From Saccharum officinarum (lineage: Eukaryota; Streptophyta; Magnoliopsida; Poales; Poaceae), in NCBI GenBank assembly GCA_020631735.1, contig CM036159.1, positions 100,389,670 to 100,453,669 of the forward strand: DNA of 64,000 bases. The letters are read 5' to 3'. Shown here piece after piece: positions 35,231-46,668 of this stretch. The first letter of the stretch is position 1, and each line of letters begins with the position of its first letter. A model generated the notes under the pieces. That model searched no databases and was not told where the DNA came from. It saw only the letters and a list, made by a program, of their open reading frames with translations. Position numbers and translations under genes: made by a program.

Positions 35231-35914
35231 CTGAGCCGCGAGCGTCGTTCCTTCTGTTGGGCCGCGGAAACATGGGTGCCGGAAGGGAAGCACGCTAGGA
35301 AGCGCGGGGGTCGGCAGCGATGCTTTCCGAGGGAACTCGCCATTTGCCGTGCATGCACCCGGAAACTGTCAGCGCGCGCGTGTACGTCTCAGCGGCGGAC
35401 ACTCCGCGTGCGGGCGCCTGGCGCGTCGCAGCAGACACCGAACATGCTCGGCATGGCATCTCCGTGTGGGTACCGGCTACCGGCCGGCATAACTCCGGAG
35501 GAGACTGGCCAGTGCGTGCTTGGAGGCTGAGCTCGGGTCGTACGGCGACGTGCCCGCGCGTGCATTATGGGCACGGATCGGAGCTGAGGCGCGCGTAATT
35601 CCTTGTTCCTTTCCCTTCCATGATGGCATGATGATCGGAGGAAGAGGCTTAGAGAAGAGGTAGCTGTCGGTTGCATTTATGTACGTGGCTGTGGGCGTGG
35701 CGAGATGTGTGCATGCATCAGATCGAGCATGCGCGATCTGCATCTGCCCATCGATCGTCGCTGCGTACGTGCATTGAGATTGAGCATGCTAAGCAAGAAT
35801 CTCATTTGAGTAGGTACTAAGGCAGCATGGGCTCTGAGAAGGACGGTGACGGTGTGGCAGACTGCAGAAGACAACCTGGGCAGCATCGTCAACGCTACCT
35901 CTTAATCCAACGTA

Positions 35915-36003
35915 CTCCCTCCGTTTCTCTTTTGGGTGTCGTCCGAAAGCGTGTCTGTGAGAGAACACGGTTTTCTAGAGACAAATATTTAGGGACAGAG
36001 GGA
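35915..36003. mobile_element. short Stowaway MITE
   Basis: An 89-bp element with ends CTCCCTCCGTTTCTC and AAATATTTAGGGACAGAGGGA, flanked by TA. Confidence 0.75.
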
Positions 36004-36965
36004 ATATATATCAAGCTACTACTAGTGAGGTAGTAGCCATGCTGAAGTACAGACGAGATGATTACGGCGATCTTGCAAGACATGGAGTGAGTATCGGCGT
36101 GTGGTCTCCACTCCAGCATGGGGCTTGCCCGCCGATCTGCTGCATGAGCAGAGGACGACAGATGCAGAAAGGTTTCGGGTTTTGCAGACTTCTCGAGTAC
36201 GATTACTCCTAGTTGACATGGATGCCTGGAACAACCAACGCGGGAAAGGAAATCGCGGAAAGCGTGCCGCGCGCACGAGCAGCCCTACGCATCGGGTCAC
36301 CGCCGCCATCGCGCGCGCCTGTGAAACGTGATAAGAACATCATCGTCATGACCTGAACCTTCGCGTGTGGGATCCGGAATCACGCAATAAGCATGCAGCG
36401 CCAGCGCAGCATGTTTAAGCCGACGTTTCTCTTGGAGCCAACAGTTTTTGACACTTACTCCTACATACGTGTCTGTAAGATCTTACTCTCTTTCACTTGC
36501 TTTCACTTTCACGTACGTGAGATCCATAGGAGATAGCAACGTTAGCCGATTCGCTTGGGCTGATCTGGTTGCTGGCTGACTTTCTGTAAAAGAAAAACAT
36601 TACTAGTTGACTGACTGATTTAACCGATAATCTCAAACGAACAGGTTAAATATTATCTACAGTTCCTTCTGTGGCCTGGTATTTTCTTTCTTTTCTCCAT
36701 TTATCTCACTCTGTGCTCGGTGTGATTCATCAGTACGTGGTCGTGATCACAGCCAGACGTCCATGTAGCCTGCTTCTCACTTCTTTTTTTTTCTTTCTTC
36801 TCTCTATCCTTTGCATTTTATTTTATCACTTCCTTTTTTTTCTCCTTTCGTTTTTTCTTTTAATCTATCTATTTTTTCTTCTATATATACTATAAATGCA
36901 TTTTTTCGGTTAAGAAAATTACAAATTGCTTAGAAAAATTATGCTAGATCGCTCGTTGGATTCTA

Positions 36966-37040
36966 CTCCCTCCGTTCTAAAATATAAGTCATTTCAGTCA
37001 TCCAATCATCTTAAATTTGACCAAAATTATAGAGAAATTT
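36966..37040. mobile_element. truncated Stowaway MITE
   Basis: It begins CTCCCTCCGTTCTAAAATAT with TA in front and continues with typical internal sequence (AAATTTGACCAAAATTATAG). The right end is missing. Confidence 0.6.
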
Positions 37041-37354
37041 TGTTAGCTGCTGTTATTAGCAAACGTCTTAATTAGATTCTCCTGGTATCAGCCTAGGACA
37101 GGCCGGAAGAATGTACTGCGTCAACAGTATGAGGCCAGACGATGGAATTTGTTTGCTGTTGCTGTTAGCAAACGTCTTAATTAGATTTTCCTCGTATCAG
37201 GATGATGCGGATGGTGGCATAGCTAGACGCTCTATTCGGCCTGCGGACTGTGGCTGCAGCCACCAGTGCACCTGCACTTGCACAAGACCTACGCACACAC
37301 TGGTACTTTTGCCAATTTCCATTTCGGTGCTACGCCACCCTGCACTGCTTGCAA

Positions 37355-38249
37355 GGCCAGTCTTTTTTTTAAGCCATTTTTTCGAAAGATTTTCTCAAAT
37401 ATATCCCTGACAGAAAGATTTCAGCAAATTGACCCAGTGTTTGGCGCCATCAACGTTGGCGCCAAGATAACACAACTTGGCGCCGTTAACGTTGGCGCCA
37501 AGCCCCATGCCACTTGGCCGACGCCGCCGAGCTGGCGCTAACGTGGCAGCACCTTGGCGCCGTCACCATTGGCGCCAAGCTTGGCGCCATCGTCATTGGT
37601 GCCAAGCCTAGCGCCACAGACCTGTTACCATTTATATTATTTTTTATCCTAAGTATTTCTAGGTTGTTCTAAGTGATCAAACAGAAAGTCACTGTAAAAA
37701 CTCTATAGTTAGTCACATTTCTCAATATCCAAGTCATGTTAAAATTTCAAATTTGTAAATGTCCAAGTCATGGTAAAAAAAACCATTTTTCCATATGTCT
37801 ACCACATGGTAGTTGGTATTCTAACATATTCAAGCCGTAGCAAAAATCCAGATTTATTTGGCTAAGTCTTTAAATTTACTATGGGATGAGGATGGAAATA
37901 TGACACCAATTTGCATATGTCTAAACCTTAGTAAATATCAAGACTTAACAAATTCCAACATGTCCATCTCACGGTAAATTTGGGTACTTAAAACAGGATC
38001 TTGGCATCGTGATCTGCGCCAGGCTTGGCGCCAATTAGAGTGGCGCCAAGTCTTGACGCCAAAGATCACGGCGCCAAGACCCTACCACGTCAGCGCCACG
38101 CATTAAGGTCTTGGCGCCAGTTCCCTGGCGCCATGCCGTGTTACCTTAGCGCCGACGACTATGGCGCCAAGATAAAGGTCTATTTTTTGAAATCTTTCCG
38201 TCAGGGACATAACTGAGAGAATCTTTCAAAAAGGGCTAAAAAAAAACGG
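37355..38249. mobile_element. TIR element with 13 GGCGCC palindromes, 8-bp target duplication
   Basis: The inverted ends carry a T run, then AAGCC/AGCCC, then GAAAGATTyTCTCA, TCCCTGACrGAAAGATTTCA. They are inverted over about 60 bp. GCTTGCAA lies outside both ends (37347-37354 and 38250-38257). Inside, GGCGCC occurs 13 times, seven at 37443-37588 and six at 38027-38168, mostly as TTGGCGCCAA. A non-repetitive AT-rich core of about 400 bp separates the clusters. No coding capacity. The duplication length suits hAT or Mutator-like elements. Confidence 0.7.
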
Positions 38250-38332
38250 GCTTGCAACGTATGGTACCAGTACGAGTCTAGCACTTTGCACTTGGACACT
38301 TGGTACTTGCCAGAGATACACCGGCCCTGTTC

Positions 38333-38441
38333 GTTTGTCTTTAAATTTGTACTTTTGTTTTTTTTGTTGAAACAATGTTTTCTCTTGTAACAAATCAGCG
38401 AACAGTACTTTCAGTCATAGTTTTTTAGCGAAGCGAACGGG
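38333..38441. mobile_element. short foldback MITE (CTGTTCGTTTG type)
   Basis: Ends GGCCCTGTTCGTTTG and GCGAAGCGAACGGGC with internal TGTTTTCTCTTGTAACAAATCA. It abuts the next MITE. Confidence 0.6.
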
Positions 38442-38678
38442 CTTGTTCAAATCCCAAATTTTTTGGGTAAAATTCCTGTAGCGCTTTCGTTGTTATTTGG
38501 CAAATTTATTCAACCATGGACTATCTAGGCTCAAAAGATTCGTCTCGACATTTACAGACAAACTGTGCAATTAGTTATTTTTTTACCTATATTTAATGCT
38601 CCATACACGCGTCCAAAGATTCGATGTGATGAGTACTATGCAAATTTTTTTTGGGTCTTTTTGGATCTAAACATGACC
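38439..38678. mobile_element. Tourist/Harbinger-like MITE
   Basis: Ends GGGCTTGTTCAAATCCC and TTGGATCTAAACATGACC. The reverse-orientation landmarks GGCTCAAAAGATTCGTCTCG and CAAAGATTCGATGTGATG are present. Confidence 0.65.
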
Positions 38679-38781
38679 ACAGTGCATATTCCGTCATCGT
38701 AGAAAGGATATAATTTTATTGCAAGAGTAGAGTTTACTGGCGGTCCTTGTACATGCGCGGCTATGTCATCTCGGTCTCTAA

Positions 38782-39027
38782 GGGCTTGTTTGGCCTGCGC
38801 CTCCGCTCGCTAGCTCGCCAAGACGTAAGGCAGGTGACACAAAAACTACGATGCTTGATTTGCTTGCCACACATTTGGCGAGCTGCGACACAATAATTAA
38901 ACTACGGTGTTGTAGTCATGCCATGTGGCATGCCACAGGTGCGGCAGCTAACCAAATGGCTGCCCCAAGTTAGGCATAAGAGTTGTGGCATGGTTTGGCA
39001 ACCTACGGTAGCAAACTAAACAAGCCC
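38782..39027. mobile_element. Tourist MITE with TAA target duplication
   Basis: Ends GGGCTTGTTTGGCC and AAACTAAACAAGCCC are flanked by TAA at 38779-38781 and 39028-39030, the canonical Tourist target. The interior is unrelated to the abundant family (GCTAGCTCGCCAAG, TGGCATGCCACAGGTGCGGC). Confidence 0.85.
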
Positions 39028-39072
39028 TAATTTTACAAATCGTCTATTTAGATCCTTAACTTGTTTGACTGT

Positions 39073-39344
39073 GCGAACGAGCCTTTGGCTCGGTGGAGCG
39101 CCCGCAGTCTGGGTTCAAGTGCTGCTCATACCCGGTTTTCCCCCATTTTCTTTGCAGACCCAAGTGTGGATGCTCCATAATGATCAAGGTATTATGTCCA
39201 TCATGCTCGGAGTTTGTTGATCTTTAAGTACCTTCTAGCCGCGCGTGTGTCTTTAGATATAGGTGTAGTTCTAACTTGCATGCAGTGTGTGCATGACTGC
39301 TTGTGGTGTGGGTACAACCCGTAAGTATTGAGGCATTAAAAAAA
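39073..39344 (+). mobile_element. SINE with tRNA-like promoter and 15-bp target duplication
   Basis: A 272-bp element ends in a short A run and is flanked by AACTTGTTTGACTGT at 39058-39072 and 39345-39359. Near its start it has a box-A-like TGGCTCGGTGG (about 39087) and a box-B-like GGTTCAAGTGC (about 39113), the internal RNA polymerase III promoter of tRNA-derived SINEs. Confidence 0.85.
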
Positions 39345-39492
39345 AACTTGTTTGACTGTATTAATACTATATTTTATAAAGTTAACTAAATTTAAACTTG
39401 AGATAGTTGAAGTCAGGCGGTCTCACATGCACACCAGTAGTGCACCAACCAGCAGCGCGTACAATAATTCCTTCACCCGTCCGTAAGACTAG

Positions 39493-39737
39493 GGCCTTGA
39501 TTAGTTGGCCTAATTCTGTTCCGCCGAATTCACTGTAGCACAGAGTAGTGTACTAATAATTATTCAACTATTGACTAATTAGGTTTAAAATGTTCGTTTC
39601 GCAAAGTACAACCAAACTGTACAATTAGTTTTTGATTTTATCTACATTTAATACTTAATACACGTTAATTTGATGTGACGAAAAATCTTCTTTTTACATA
39701 GCGACAAATTCGGGATTTCGAAGAACTAAACATGGCC
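39493..39737. mobile_element. Tourist/Harbinger-like MITE with target duplication TAG
   Basis: Ends GGCCTTGATTAGTTGGCC and GAAGAACTAAACATGGCC are flanked by TAG at 39490-39492 and 39738-39740. It lies about 290 bp upstream of the KCS TATA box. Confidence 0.8.
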
Positions 39738-40027
39738 TAGACTAGCTCTGGGAGTCTACTCTAGGCTCTAGCTGCAGCCTGCACGCCTTGACTGCACTGC
39801 ACGGTCCGCCGCAGAGGTCCGCCCGCCCGGCGACGGCGCCTGCCAATTCGGTGAACCGGCCCACCCGTCCACAGGCGGCCAGGTCGTCAGCAAGGAACGA
39901 CATGCCATGGGGCACCCATTAACCGCTACCTCCGCAACAGCTAGCTGTAGCAGCAGCTTCTTCGCGCCATTACTCGACTCGGCCCCGGCCCTCCCAGTCC
40001 CCACTCACGTCTTCTCCATCCCGCGCC

Positions 40028-40034
40028 TATAAAT
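40028..40034 (+). promoter_or_regulatory. TATA box of the KCS gene
   Basis: TATAAAT lies in a GC-rich context 242 bp before the ATG. This leaves a 5' leader of about 200 nt with CAGCAGC and GATCGATC words. Confidence 0.7.
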
Positions 40035-40269
40035 CCGCCGTGCTGCGCCGGGACTCCCCACACCTTAACTTGCTCAGTGCTCAGAGCTCACACTAGTGGC
40101 TTCTGCTCTCAAGTCTCAAGGTAGCAGCAGCTTCGTTCTCTAACAGTAACAGCACGAGCACGTACGTGGTGGTCTCGATCGATCAACAAGAGCCCCCCAA
40201 GCAGCAACACGTACACAGCTGAGCTTCAGAGCTACTCCTAGCTAGCTAGCTACGCTAGCATTAATCCCC

Positions 40270-43200
40270 ATGGCGAACCAGCAGTATCGGTCCTCCATCG
40301 CCATGGACCGGGAGCTGTTCCGGACGGTGCGGCAGGCGGCGCTGAACCACGCCAGGCTGCTGTACCACCGCCTCGTCAGCCGCCTTCCGCACCTCCTCGC
40401 CGTCACGTTCCTGGTGGCCGCGGCCCAGCTCGTGCCGATGCCACCGTTGCCGTCCGCGCCGCTGCCGCCGGTCGGGGCGCTCCTGCGGGAGGCGGCGGCG
40501 CGCGCGCGCCCCCGACGCGGGGCTCGTGGCCGCGGCGCTGGCGGGGGTGGCGGCGTGCGCGTGCGCGTACGCCGCGTTGCGCCCGCGGCCCGTGTACCTG
40601 GTGGACCTGGCGGCGTACCGTCCCGGCCCCGCGCACCGGGTCACCCGCGCCGACTCCGTCCGCCACTTCGCGCGGGCGGGTGGTTCACGGACGAGAGCGT
40701 CGCGTTCCAGACGCGGATGCTGGAGCGTGCGGGCGTCGGGGACGCCACCCACTTCCCGGCCTCCATCCTCGCCGTCCCCGTCGACATGAGCCTCCGCGCC
40801 GCCAGGGAGGAGTCCGAGGCCGTCGTCTTCGGCGTCGTCGACGACCTGCTGCGCACCACGGCCGTGCGCGCGGCGGACGTCGGCGTCGTCATTGTCAACT
40901 CCAGCCTGTTCAGCCCCACGCCGTCCTTCACGTCGCTGCTCGTCAACCGCTACGGCCTCCGGCACGACGTCGTCACCCACAACCTCAGCGGCATGGGGTG
41001 CAGCGCAGGAATCATCGCCATTGACCTCGCCAGACACCTGCTTCAGGTACCTACCTACTACTAGTAGTAGTAGCTACAGTACATCATGCTTGCCAGCAAT
41101 TAAGATGAACACCACCATCACCATGCATGACGTTATTATTATATCACAATAATCTTCAAGTAGGTAGGATTACATGCATGCATGTCCCAGCCAGTACACC
41201 ATCAAGGTCCCTTTCTTCTTGGTCTTTTAAATTTCTGGCCAAACTATTTAGCTACACAGACTTGATTAGTGACCGAGCTGTCACACACAACGAATCATTA
41301 ATTCGAGTGAAATATATATAGTTCATAGCTAGTGATCGCATAGCTCGACTGAAGGCCGATCCTGGCATTTAGTGTAGCAGGCCGGTGACAGATTTGGTTT
41401 TTATTGTCACTGTTTATTTATATATAATACTAGGACTATACTGGAGTAACAAGTAACAGGCTAGTCCTAGTGTCAAGTTATGAGCACACGAGCAAATTAC
41501 TGTAAAAGCTAGCTAGCGCCGACACCATGCATTCTTTGGGATGGCCTACACTGTTTGCATTGGCAACCTCTGGCCTCAACCAGCACTTATCATTCAATCA
41601 TGCTCTTAAAAATGTCAGTATACTTTGAGGCCATCCATTGATTTTTCATTAGACGATTACTGTTGTACATATCTCCATTCTAAAAGGCAGAGATGCTTTG
41701 GTCCTTGGGATATCAGTCGATCAATCTTTCTCTAACTTTAATGAAGTTTGTAGGAGTTAGGAAGACATTTCTCTAACTTTAATTAAGCCTATAGTATAAT
41801 TAGGAAGATGCCCCAAACGTCTCCAGCTCCTTCCTACGGTGCATAAAAGAACCAAGATCGATGAAACCAAAAATAATAGCCCTATAGCGTTCTAGCTCAT
41901 TTTAAGAGAGATAAAAAAAATTGCTCCTTAGTACAGTGCATGGTAGAGCTAGAGCTTCACCAGAATGGGGGGCCTTATTAGTTTAATTACATCCACCATA
42001 AAATTTGTCTTCATAGCACATTTGTTTTGGTACAGTAGACGTCTACATATTTGTCGGTAGACACAGTCAAAGCAAGCCGGAGAAGTTTGACACAAAGACA
42101 AAAGGTTGGGAGTTGAGATAGATCGATCGATCGAGGTATAGCCAGAGATATATTTATTTATTATATTACTACTCCTACATCATCCATTGTGCCAACCAAC
42201 CATATAGTAGTCATATAGAAACTGACAAGTTACAACACAAAAAAACAACAATAAAAGGACGTAAAAAAGGTTATTCATTCATCATTAACTTTATTATTAT
42301 GGTCCTGTTCGTTATCTTATAATCTGTATTTTTAACTTATTTTTTTAATCAGAATAATATTTTTCTTTTATAACAAATCAACGAATAATACTTTAAAACG
42401 AAGCGAACGGACTCTATACGTGGTGAGGCTGGGTGTGTTAATAAGGTAGATACGTGCATTGATGGCGCTATATACCTGTCCGGAACCGTCCGTAGAGACA
42501 GACGCGTCGGGCATAAAAAGCAAGCCAATCATCCAAGATCTTGTTTAGATCCTAAATTTCCTCCAAATTCCACTGTGCAAAAAGAAGATTCCCTATCGCA
42601 TCAAAATATCGGCACATGCATGGAGTACTAAATGTAGATGAAATCAAAAACTAATTGCACAGTTTAGTTGTACTTTGTGAGACGAATCTTTTGAGCCTAA
42701 TTAGTCAATGTTTGGACAAAAATTCATAAATACAAACGAAATGCTACAGTGTAGAATCTGACACTATGCAGATTTGGGCCTTCCCAAATCAGGCCAACTA
42801 AACACGGCCCAAAGCGAGATTGCATCTACCGAAACTGGTCCAGAGTGCCGATCCGGCAGCTAGGAGGACCATTGCGTGTTCCATTCCATTCCATCCATAG
42901 ATGAACAAGAACAACCTAGGAGGACTGGAGGACCACGCATGGGGCATGGCCATGGCCTGGCCCCACAGGAAACGCAAGTCGTCCATGCGATCGGACGGAG
43001 GAGGGCCTGGGAAGTGAGACTTTTTGAGAGCCCATTTCTGCAGCGTGGGCCAGCTTAACGCCCAACAGACGCATGCATGCTCCACTGCGCTGTCCATTCC
43101 AATTGTCAGCCGTCCCAGTGCAGCGTTTGTGTTGCGTTCAGTCCAGCAGGGACCAGGGTCACCGGGCAAAGGCACCTGATCGACGCGCCTCCCAGTCCTC

Positions 43201-44867
43201 CAGTCCCCACTCTAATCTAACCCCAGGGGTAGTAATTGTGGTTGGGTGGCAGTTAAGAGCAAGTATAAGGATAGGATGTAAGTAGGCTGAATGCTGAGGC
43301 GAAGAGGAGAAAGAAGAGAAGCGGACTATAAGCTTATAGCCGGCTTAGACACAGGAACAAAAAACTATGTGAGAGAGATAAGTGAGCCATGTATTAATGC
43401 TGAAAAGTTAACTACAGTACAGATGAGCTGAGAGCTGGGCCGTAAGAATTCTTGCAGCCAGCGACGGGCGGTATTATTATCCTTGCTCTGAGCGTCGCCG
43501 GCCTGCTGCTGCTTGCTTGGCGCCTGCGCTCCGTGCACCGTGCTCGATCGCTATCCAATCGCTTCCGCTGCATGCACTGCAACCTGCTGCCTGCGACCCT
43601 GCTTCCAAAACAGCAACTGCGCCCTCGTTTAGTTCACAGAATAGGGAAGAAAAACACTATATCAGAATTCCTGTAGCATTTCGTTTGTATTTGGTAAAAA
43701 TTATCCAATTTTTGACTAACTAGGCTTAAAATGTTCGTCTCGCAAAATACAACAAAACTGTGCAATTAGTTTTTGATTTCATCAACATTTAATACTCCAT
43801 GCATTTGCCGACATTTTGATGTGACGGAGAATCTTCTTTTTGCATAGTGGAATTGGGGAAGAATTGAGGGACTAAACAAGGCCTGCAATGTGAATTCCGT
43901 TTGGCTCAGCGCTGGGCCGCTGGCGCAGCAAGCAAGCAGCATGCATGGCGCCATGGCCCTCCCTCTGCCTCCTCTTGCCGGTTGCATGGGGTGGGGGCTG
44001 CGGGCTGACAAGAGAATGATCGATGTCGTTGTTGCCTTTCAGGTGCACCCGGACACGTACGCGCTGGTGGTGAGCACGGAGAACATCACGCTGAACGCCT
44101 ACCTGGGCAACCACCGCCCGATGCTGGTGACCAACACACTATTCCGGATGGGCGGCGCGGCCGTGCTGCTCTCCAACCGCGCCGCCGACCGCTCCCGCGC
44201 CAAGTACCGGCTGGTGCACACGGTGCGGACGCACCGGGGCGGCGCCAGCGACGACAGCTACGCGTGCGTCACGCAGGAGGAGGACGGCGAGGGCAACGTC
44301 GGGGTCTCGCTCTCCAAGAACCTCATGTCCGTGGCGGGGGACGCGCTGCGCTCCAACATCACCACGCTGGGCCCGCTCGTGCTCCCGCTGTCGGAGCAGC
44401 TCCGGTTCCTGGCCGCCGCGCTGCTCCGCCGCGTCGCCGGCGTGAAGCCCTACGTGCCGGACTTCAAGCTGGCGCTGGAGCACTTCTGCATCCACGCGGG
44501 CGGGCGCGGCGTGCTGGACGAGCTGGAGCGCAGCCTGGGGCTCAGCGCCTGGCACATGGAGCCGTCGCGGATGACGCTCTACCGCTTCGGCAACACCTCC
44601 AGCAGCTCGCTCTGGTACGAGCTCGCCTACTGCGAGGCCAAGGCCCGGATCAAGAAGGGGGACCGCGTCTGGCAGATCGCATTCGGGTCAGGGTTCAAGT
44701 GCAACAGCGCCGTCTGGAAGGCGCTCCGGACGGTGGACGACGCCGGCCGGGAGACCAATAACCCCTGGGCCGACGACATCCACGACCTGCCGGTGCACGT
44801 GCCCAAGGTGTCGCCCTTCGCTTCTTCCGACCAGCAGGCAGCGTCCACCAACGGGCAGCATGCCTAG
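40270..44867 (+). CDS. 3-ketoacyl-CoA synthase (very-long-chain fatty acid elongase condensing enzyme)
   Basis: Exon 1 is 40270-41046 and exon 2 is 44043-44867. They are joined phase 0 across a 2,996-bp intron (CAG|GTACCT ... TTTCAG|GTGCAC), giving 533 codons as read. The enzyme condenses malonyl-CoA with acyl-CoA in the ER elongase complex, for waxes, suberin and sphingolipids. The catalytic triad is visible: Cys244 in [10 protein letters not shown], His410 in HFCIHAGGR and Asn443 in [22 protein letters not shown] and [12 protein letters not shown] are also family blocks. The first membrane segment lies around residues 38-54. About 56 codons (40513-40680) are out of frame. The neighbouring frame there encodes the expected second membrane segment and [14 protein letters not shown] one-base excess in a C run near 40509-40513 and a one-base loss near 40678-40680 compensate each other. 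The subfamily is not assigned. Confidence 0.93.
42301..42412. mobile_element. short foldback MITE (CTGTTCGTTTG type), decayed
   Basis: Ends GGTCCTGTTCGTTATC and GAAGCGAACGGAC with internal ATTTTTCTTTTATAACAAATCA. Confidence 0.55.
42536..42809. mobile_element. Tourist/Harbinger-like MITE
   Basis: Ends GATCTTGTTTAGATCC and CAACTAAACACGGCC, with the AAAAAGAAGATTCCCTATCGCATC landmark. Confidence 0.75.
43621..43883. mobile_element. Tourist/Harbinger-like MITE with target duplication TGC
   Basis: Ends GCCCTCGTTTAGTTC and GGACTAAACAAGGCC are flanked by TGC at 43618-43620 and 43884-43886. Confidence 0.8.
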
Positions 44868-45854
44868 CCAACGTTGCTCGTGCTCGTGATACCTGCTACG
44901 CCAATCATTTTTATGCTACACATATGCCTGGGTGCGTGCACTTGTACTAGTGCGGTCTGCCCGGGCTTATTGGCCGCCTTATTATACACAGGGCATTATT
45001 TCTCATCTTGTACTCCTACGGATTACAATTACTAGTGTGTAAATCGTCATGGGTAAATGGACTTGAGCCCATTGTTGTGTGTGTTGGCGGATGGAAATCA
45101 GGGATGGGCTATCCTATTCCTACCTATGCAGAACGCATTGGAAGGAATGTCCAGAGCAATGCGAGTACGCGACTTTGTACGCACAATAGAAAACAAAGGC
45201 GCATATGAAACTGGCCAAATGATCCACCATGCATGTCCATGTATCTGCAACACATCGTTCGTTCATCGGCAACCGGCACTACCATTGCCGGTTGGAATCC
45301 TTGCCGTGCGACACCACCTGGATAAGCTCCACGTGTCCCATCAAGTAATGAAAACGCTCAGCCATCATGGGCGTCCGTCCCGTCGGAGGCGGCTCCCAGT
45401 CCTACCTCCTGTGCTGTGGACCGGCCTCTCAGAAAAAAGAAAAATTCCCCACTCCGCTCATCTGGTCGTCGCCCATGCGTGTTCATTTCCGGGCCACTCA
45501 TCCGTCTGCCCCGATTCGCCCTTCCCCCACTGCGCCTCGTCCCCCATCGCGACGTCGCGCCGTGCCCTTCCCCCCACCGCGCCGCCGCACCCATCGCCGG
45601 CTGCGCCGTGCCCATCCCCTGCGAGTGGACGGCGCTGGACAAATGCAGTTGAGCGAGCAGTGGTGCTGGAGTAGCAGCAGCAACACGGCCGCACCGATGG
45701 GCTCAAGCCTAGGGAACGAGCAGACATTGGAGAATTGTAGGAGGGCCCGCGCGCTGCTGGACCAGAGAGCTCCATGCGCACCGCTAACCCCCACTCCGGT
45801 GTGGAGCTTCACGATGATGAGCGTCCATTCGTCCGAGCAGTAAGGTGACATAGT
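44868..45854. other. KCS 3' flank and GC-rich intergenic sequence
   Basis: The KCS 3' UTR probably lies within about 44868-45050. From 45360 the sequence is C-rich (CCGCGCCGCC words) and forms the flank of the second minisatellite-bearing repeat. No second gene recognised. Confidence 0.45.
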
Positions 45855-46180
45855 GCATGTTGCAAAAGCAGGTCGGGATGTTGCATGTGTTGTGATTGTT
45901 ACATCCGTATGTTGTAAGCTTCTGTTCCCAATGTTTTATCTATTTTTTCTAGACGTATGTTGCAAGTGTGTTTATTTGGATGTTGTATATGTTTCACACG
46001 TATGTTGCAAGCGTTTTATCTAGATGTTGCGTATGTTTTACAATGGTTTTCAGGTGTTTTTCATGTGTTTTTGTAAGTGTTTCAGATGCATGTTTCAAGT
46101 GTTTCATATGCTTTTCAGACGTATGTTGCAAGTGCTGCATCTGGATGTTTTAAAATGTAGATCGAGTGTTGCATCTTTCT
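45855..46180 (+). repeat. degenerate minisatellite (GTTGCAAGTGTTTCATCTGG type), copy 2
   Basis: Diverged repeats of GTATGTTGCAAGTG and TTTTATCTGGATGTTGC. The right flank (GATCGAGTGTTGCATCTTTC, then CTCGGTGTCTCCTCCTCC) matches the reversed flank of the copy at 26216-26655. Confidence 0.75.
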
Positions 46181-46668
46181 CCTCGCTTTCTGCTGTCTCG
46201 TCTCGGTGTCTCCTCCTCCTTCCGGTGCCAGCTAGGCACTCGCCACCCTTTTTCCTCTTCTCGATGCTAGTGATGTCGTGGCGGTGCAGGCTTCACATGG
46301 GCGCACGAAATGGCGTGAAAAACGGCTGCAGGAGTGGATGTTCGGACGACCAAGCAAGTGGGCCGTCTCAGCTAGCGGAGCCAGCGTAGCACACACCCAC
46401 GCGTGGTGCATGTGGGTGTTGTCGCAACATGTGAGACACGTCACATGTAAATTTTTTCCCCTATTCGAGCAGTCCAGGTCCAGTCCTCGGTTGCTTGATG
46501 TGCCGCTCCGCTGGGTTCCTTGTGGGCTGCCATTATGGGCCTTTTTGTTAAGAAGTAACAACGAGCCCAGCCCGTTTTATCAAGCCTTTACCATTGTGAG
46601 CCCACGAGGCACAAGCAACCTGCTTGTTTTATCTTCCTCCTCACCCAGCACTGACTTCTCTCCCCAGC

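Larger units (their letters stand above)
35231..37346. other. intergenic with a short and a truncated Stowaway MITE, no gene recognised
   Basis: A GC-rich block (35230-35600) gives way to mixed sequence. T-rich tracts occupy 36770-36900. A short foldback-MITE-like stretch lies at about 36545-36650 (GCCGATTCGCTTGGGCTGAT ... CAAACGAACAGG). A duplicated TTAGCAAACGTCTTAATTAG word lies near 37055 and 37165. Confidence 0.45.
41047..44042 (+). other. KCS intron 1 (3.0 kb) with MITE insertions
   Basis: It contains a short foldback MITE (42301-42412) and two Tourist-like MITEs (42536-42809 and 43621-43883). The last ends about 160 bp before the splice acceptor. The remaining sequence shows no gene. 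Confidence 0.8.

Noticed and set aside
45968..46389. Cys/Phe-rich open frames over the minisatellites (also at 53646-54014 and 25908-26440)
   Set aside because: The peptides arise from translating the GTTGCAAGTGTTTCATC repeat and reappear at every copy.
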